Source: Ramlibacter sp. | GTDB lineage: Bacteria > Pseudomonadota > Gammaproteobacteria > Burkholderiales > Burkholderiaceae_C | Direction: 5' to 3' | Length of the DNA stretch: 6,526 nucleotides | Assembly: GCA_025351615.1 (NCBI GenBank) | Contig: JANXVP010000400.1 | Coordinates: forward strand, 1 to 6,526 | Shown: positions 5,770 through 6,526 of the stretch, in pieces | How positions within the stretch are numbered: the stretch's first letter is position 1 | How the letters are laid out: each line of letters opens with the position of its first letter | Made by a program: the position numbers and the translations under genes | The notes under the pieces: model-generated | What the model was told of the DNA's origin: nothing | The model's input: the letters and a program-made list of their open reading frames with translations, nothing else | Databases searched by the model: none

Positions 5770-6102
5770 TTACTTTTCAGGCACAAGCGCAGTCACGGTC
5801 AATTTGCCGCCATCCTTCGCGGCTGTGAATCGCACCTTGTCGCCGGCCTGGACCTTGTCGAGCATGGCCGTGTCGCTCACCCGGAATACCATCGTCATCG
5901 GCGGCATCTCGAGATTCTTGATCGCGCCGTGCTTGAGCGTGATTTTCTGGTTTTCCCTGTCGACTTTGCGTACTTCCGCTTCGGTCATCTCGCTCGGAGA
6001 TGTTGCGATCTGAGTCGTGACAGCTCCGCCGGTAGCGGGCTGAGCGTGTACCGCCCCCGCGAGCAGCGCGGTCACGATCAAAAGGAACTTGATACTCTTC
6101 AT
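5770..6102 (-). CDS. CusF-like periplasmic copper-binding protein
   Basis: This is a 110-residue protein. Its signal peptide covers residues 1-20 (MKSIKFLLIVTALLAGAVHA) and is followed by one small beta-barrel domain of the CusF/CusX type. Core residues are EVRKVDRENQKITLKHGAI, then EMPPMTMVFRV, then a C-terminal AGDKVRF strand. CusF-type proteins bind Cu(I)/Ag(I) in the periplasm and hand it to RND efflux pumps. By alignment with E. coli CusF (H36, W44, M47, M49), the ligands would be H58, M69 and M71, with M66 in place of the Trp. The start is ATG 6102, with a strong AAGGAG 7 nt upstream; an upstream ATG at 6201 would lie inside the cupredoxin gene and skip the signal peptide. The gene sits 52 nt after the cupredoxin gene. 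No CusCBA pump gene is visible in this window. Confidence 0.92.
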   Translation of the reverse strand: MKSIKFLLIVTALLAGAVHAQPATGGAVTTQIATSPSEMTEAEVRKVDRENQKITLKHGAIKNLEMPPMTMVFRVSDTAMLDKVQAGDKVRFTAAKDGGKLTVTALVPEK

Positions 6103-6154
6103 TGATTTCTCCTTCAGTGATTCAAACGCCAAGACTGCACGCTGGCGCGGCTCG

Positions 6155-6526
6155 TCAATGCTTGTGGTCGGAATGGCCATGGTCCCTGGTTGCTTTCCCA
6201 TCGCCGGCTACGGTGACGATCCCTTTCATGCCTGCCTCGAAATGACCAGGTTGCAGGCAGGCGAAATCCACCTTGCCTGGCGTCGTGAACTGCCAGATGA
6301 TTTCGCCGGCTTTTCCCGGAGCCACCGTGACCATGTTGTCGTCGGCGTGCTCCATCTCCGGATTTTTCTGCATGAGCTCGGCGTGTTCCTTCAGCGCCTT
6401 CTGGGTGCCGAGGACCATCTCGTGTTTGATCTGGCCCGAGTTACTCACGACAAACCGGACGGTCTCGCCCTGCTTGACGGTCAGGTCCGACAAGCTGAAA
6501 CGCATCGTGTCCGACATGTCAACTTT
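6155..6526 (-). CDS. Cupredoxin (plastocyanin/azurin family), 5' end cut by window
   Basis: The frame is open to the right edge (KVDMSDTMRF...), and homologous cupredoxins have an additional leading strand and signal peptide, so the true start is outside. The internal ATG at 6517 is not the start. The visible 123 residues hold a single cupredoxin fold: LTVKQGETVRFVVSNSG, the first copper ligand His in KHEMVL, then the loop FACLQPGHFEAGM with Cys, His and Met spaced C-x4-H-x4-M, completing a type 1 copper site. The tail (TRDHGHSDHKH) is His-rich and could hold extra metal. The segment between the first His and the Cys contains an acidic, Met-containing insertion (KEHAELMQKNPEMEHADD) typical of copper-resistance cupredoxins. 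It heads the visible copper block; electron transfer or copper sequestration in the periplasm is likely. Confidence 0.93.
   Translation of the reverse strand, partial: KVDMSDTMRFSLSDLTVKQGETVRFVVSNSGQIKHEMVLGTQKALKEHAELMQKNPEMEHADDNMVTVAPGKAGEIIWQFTTPGKVDFACLQPGHFEAGMKGIVTVAGDGKATRDHGHSDHKH

Overview
The base composition is GC-rich, and the gene content is typical of a Gram-negative proteobacterium: Sec signal peptides, an outer-membrane barrel ending in Phe, and periplasmic copper proteins. I infer Betaproteobacteria, probably Burkholderiales; no rRNA or other decisive marker is present. All recognisable intact genes lie on the minus strand. The one plus-strand gene is a broken integrase.

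Left block (1-1135). The first 26 codons of a secreted protein whose mature part starts HEGHD lie downstream of a gene for a 332-residue exported protein, probably an outer-membrane beta-barrel. Metal-related roles are suggested by context and His-rich stretches but are not proven.

Element end (1237-1640). A 45-nt 3' half of tRNA-Val(CAC) on the minus strand stops at the 5' edge of its anticodon loop. It is followed by an 11-bp-period tandem repeat array, then by a perfect Shine-Dalgarno and the first ~56 codons of a tyrosine integrase on the plus strand. This looks like one end (attR-type) of an integrated element. If so, the island interior lies to the right, and the intact tRNA-Val should lie beyond the right edge of the window. 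The integrase body is gone; the 3' end of a transporter gene abuts the scar.

Polyketide operon (4763 down to 1671). A type III polyketide synthase with an intact Cys-His-Asn triad overlaps by ATGA with an isoprenylcysteine methyltransferase-family (ICMT) membrane methyltransferase. A DHA2-type 14-helix exporter follows 22 nt later. The likely logic is synthesis of an alkylpyrone or alkylresorcinol lipid, its O-methylation in the membrane, then export. Upstream lies a ~530-bp stretch with no recognised gene.

Copper block (6526 down to 5297). A cupredoxin (5' end cut by the window), a CusF-like periplasmic copper protein and a Met-rich DUF305 protein run in one direction with 50-60 nt gaps, as expected of a periplasmic copper-handling operon. 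A perfect 15-bp AT-rich palindrome sits between the last two genes.
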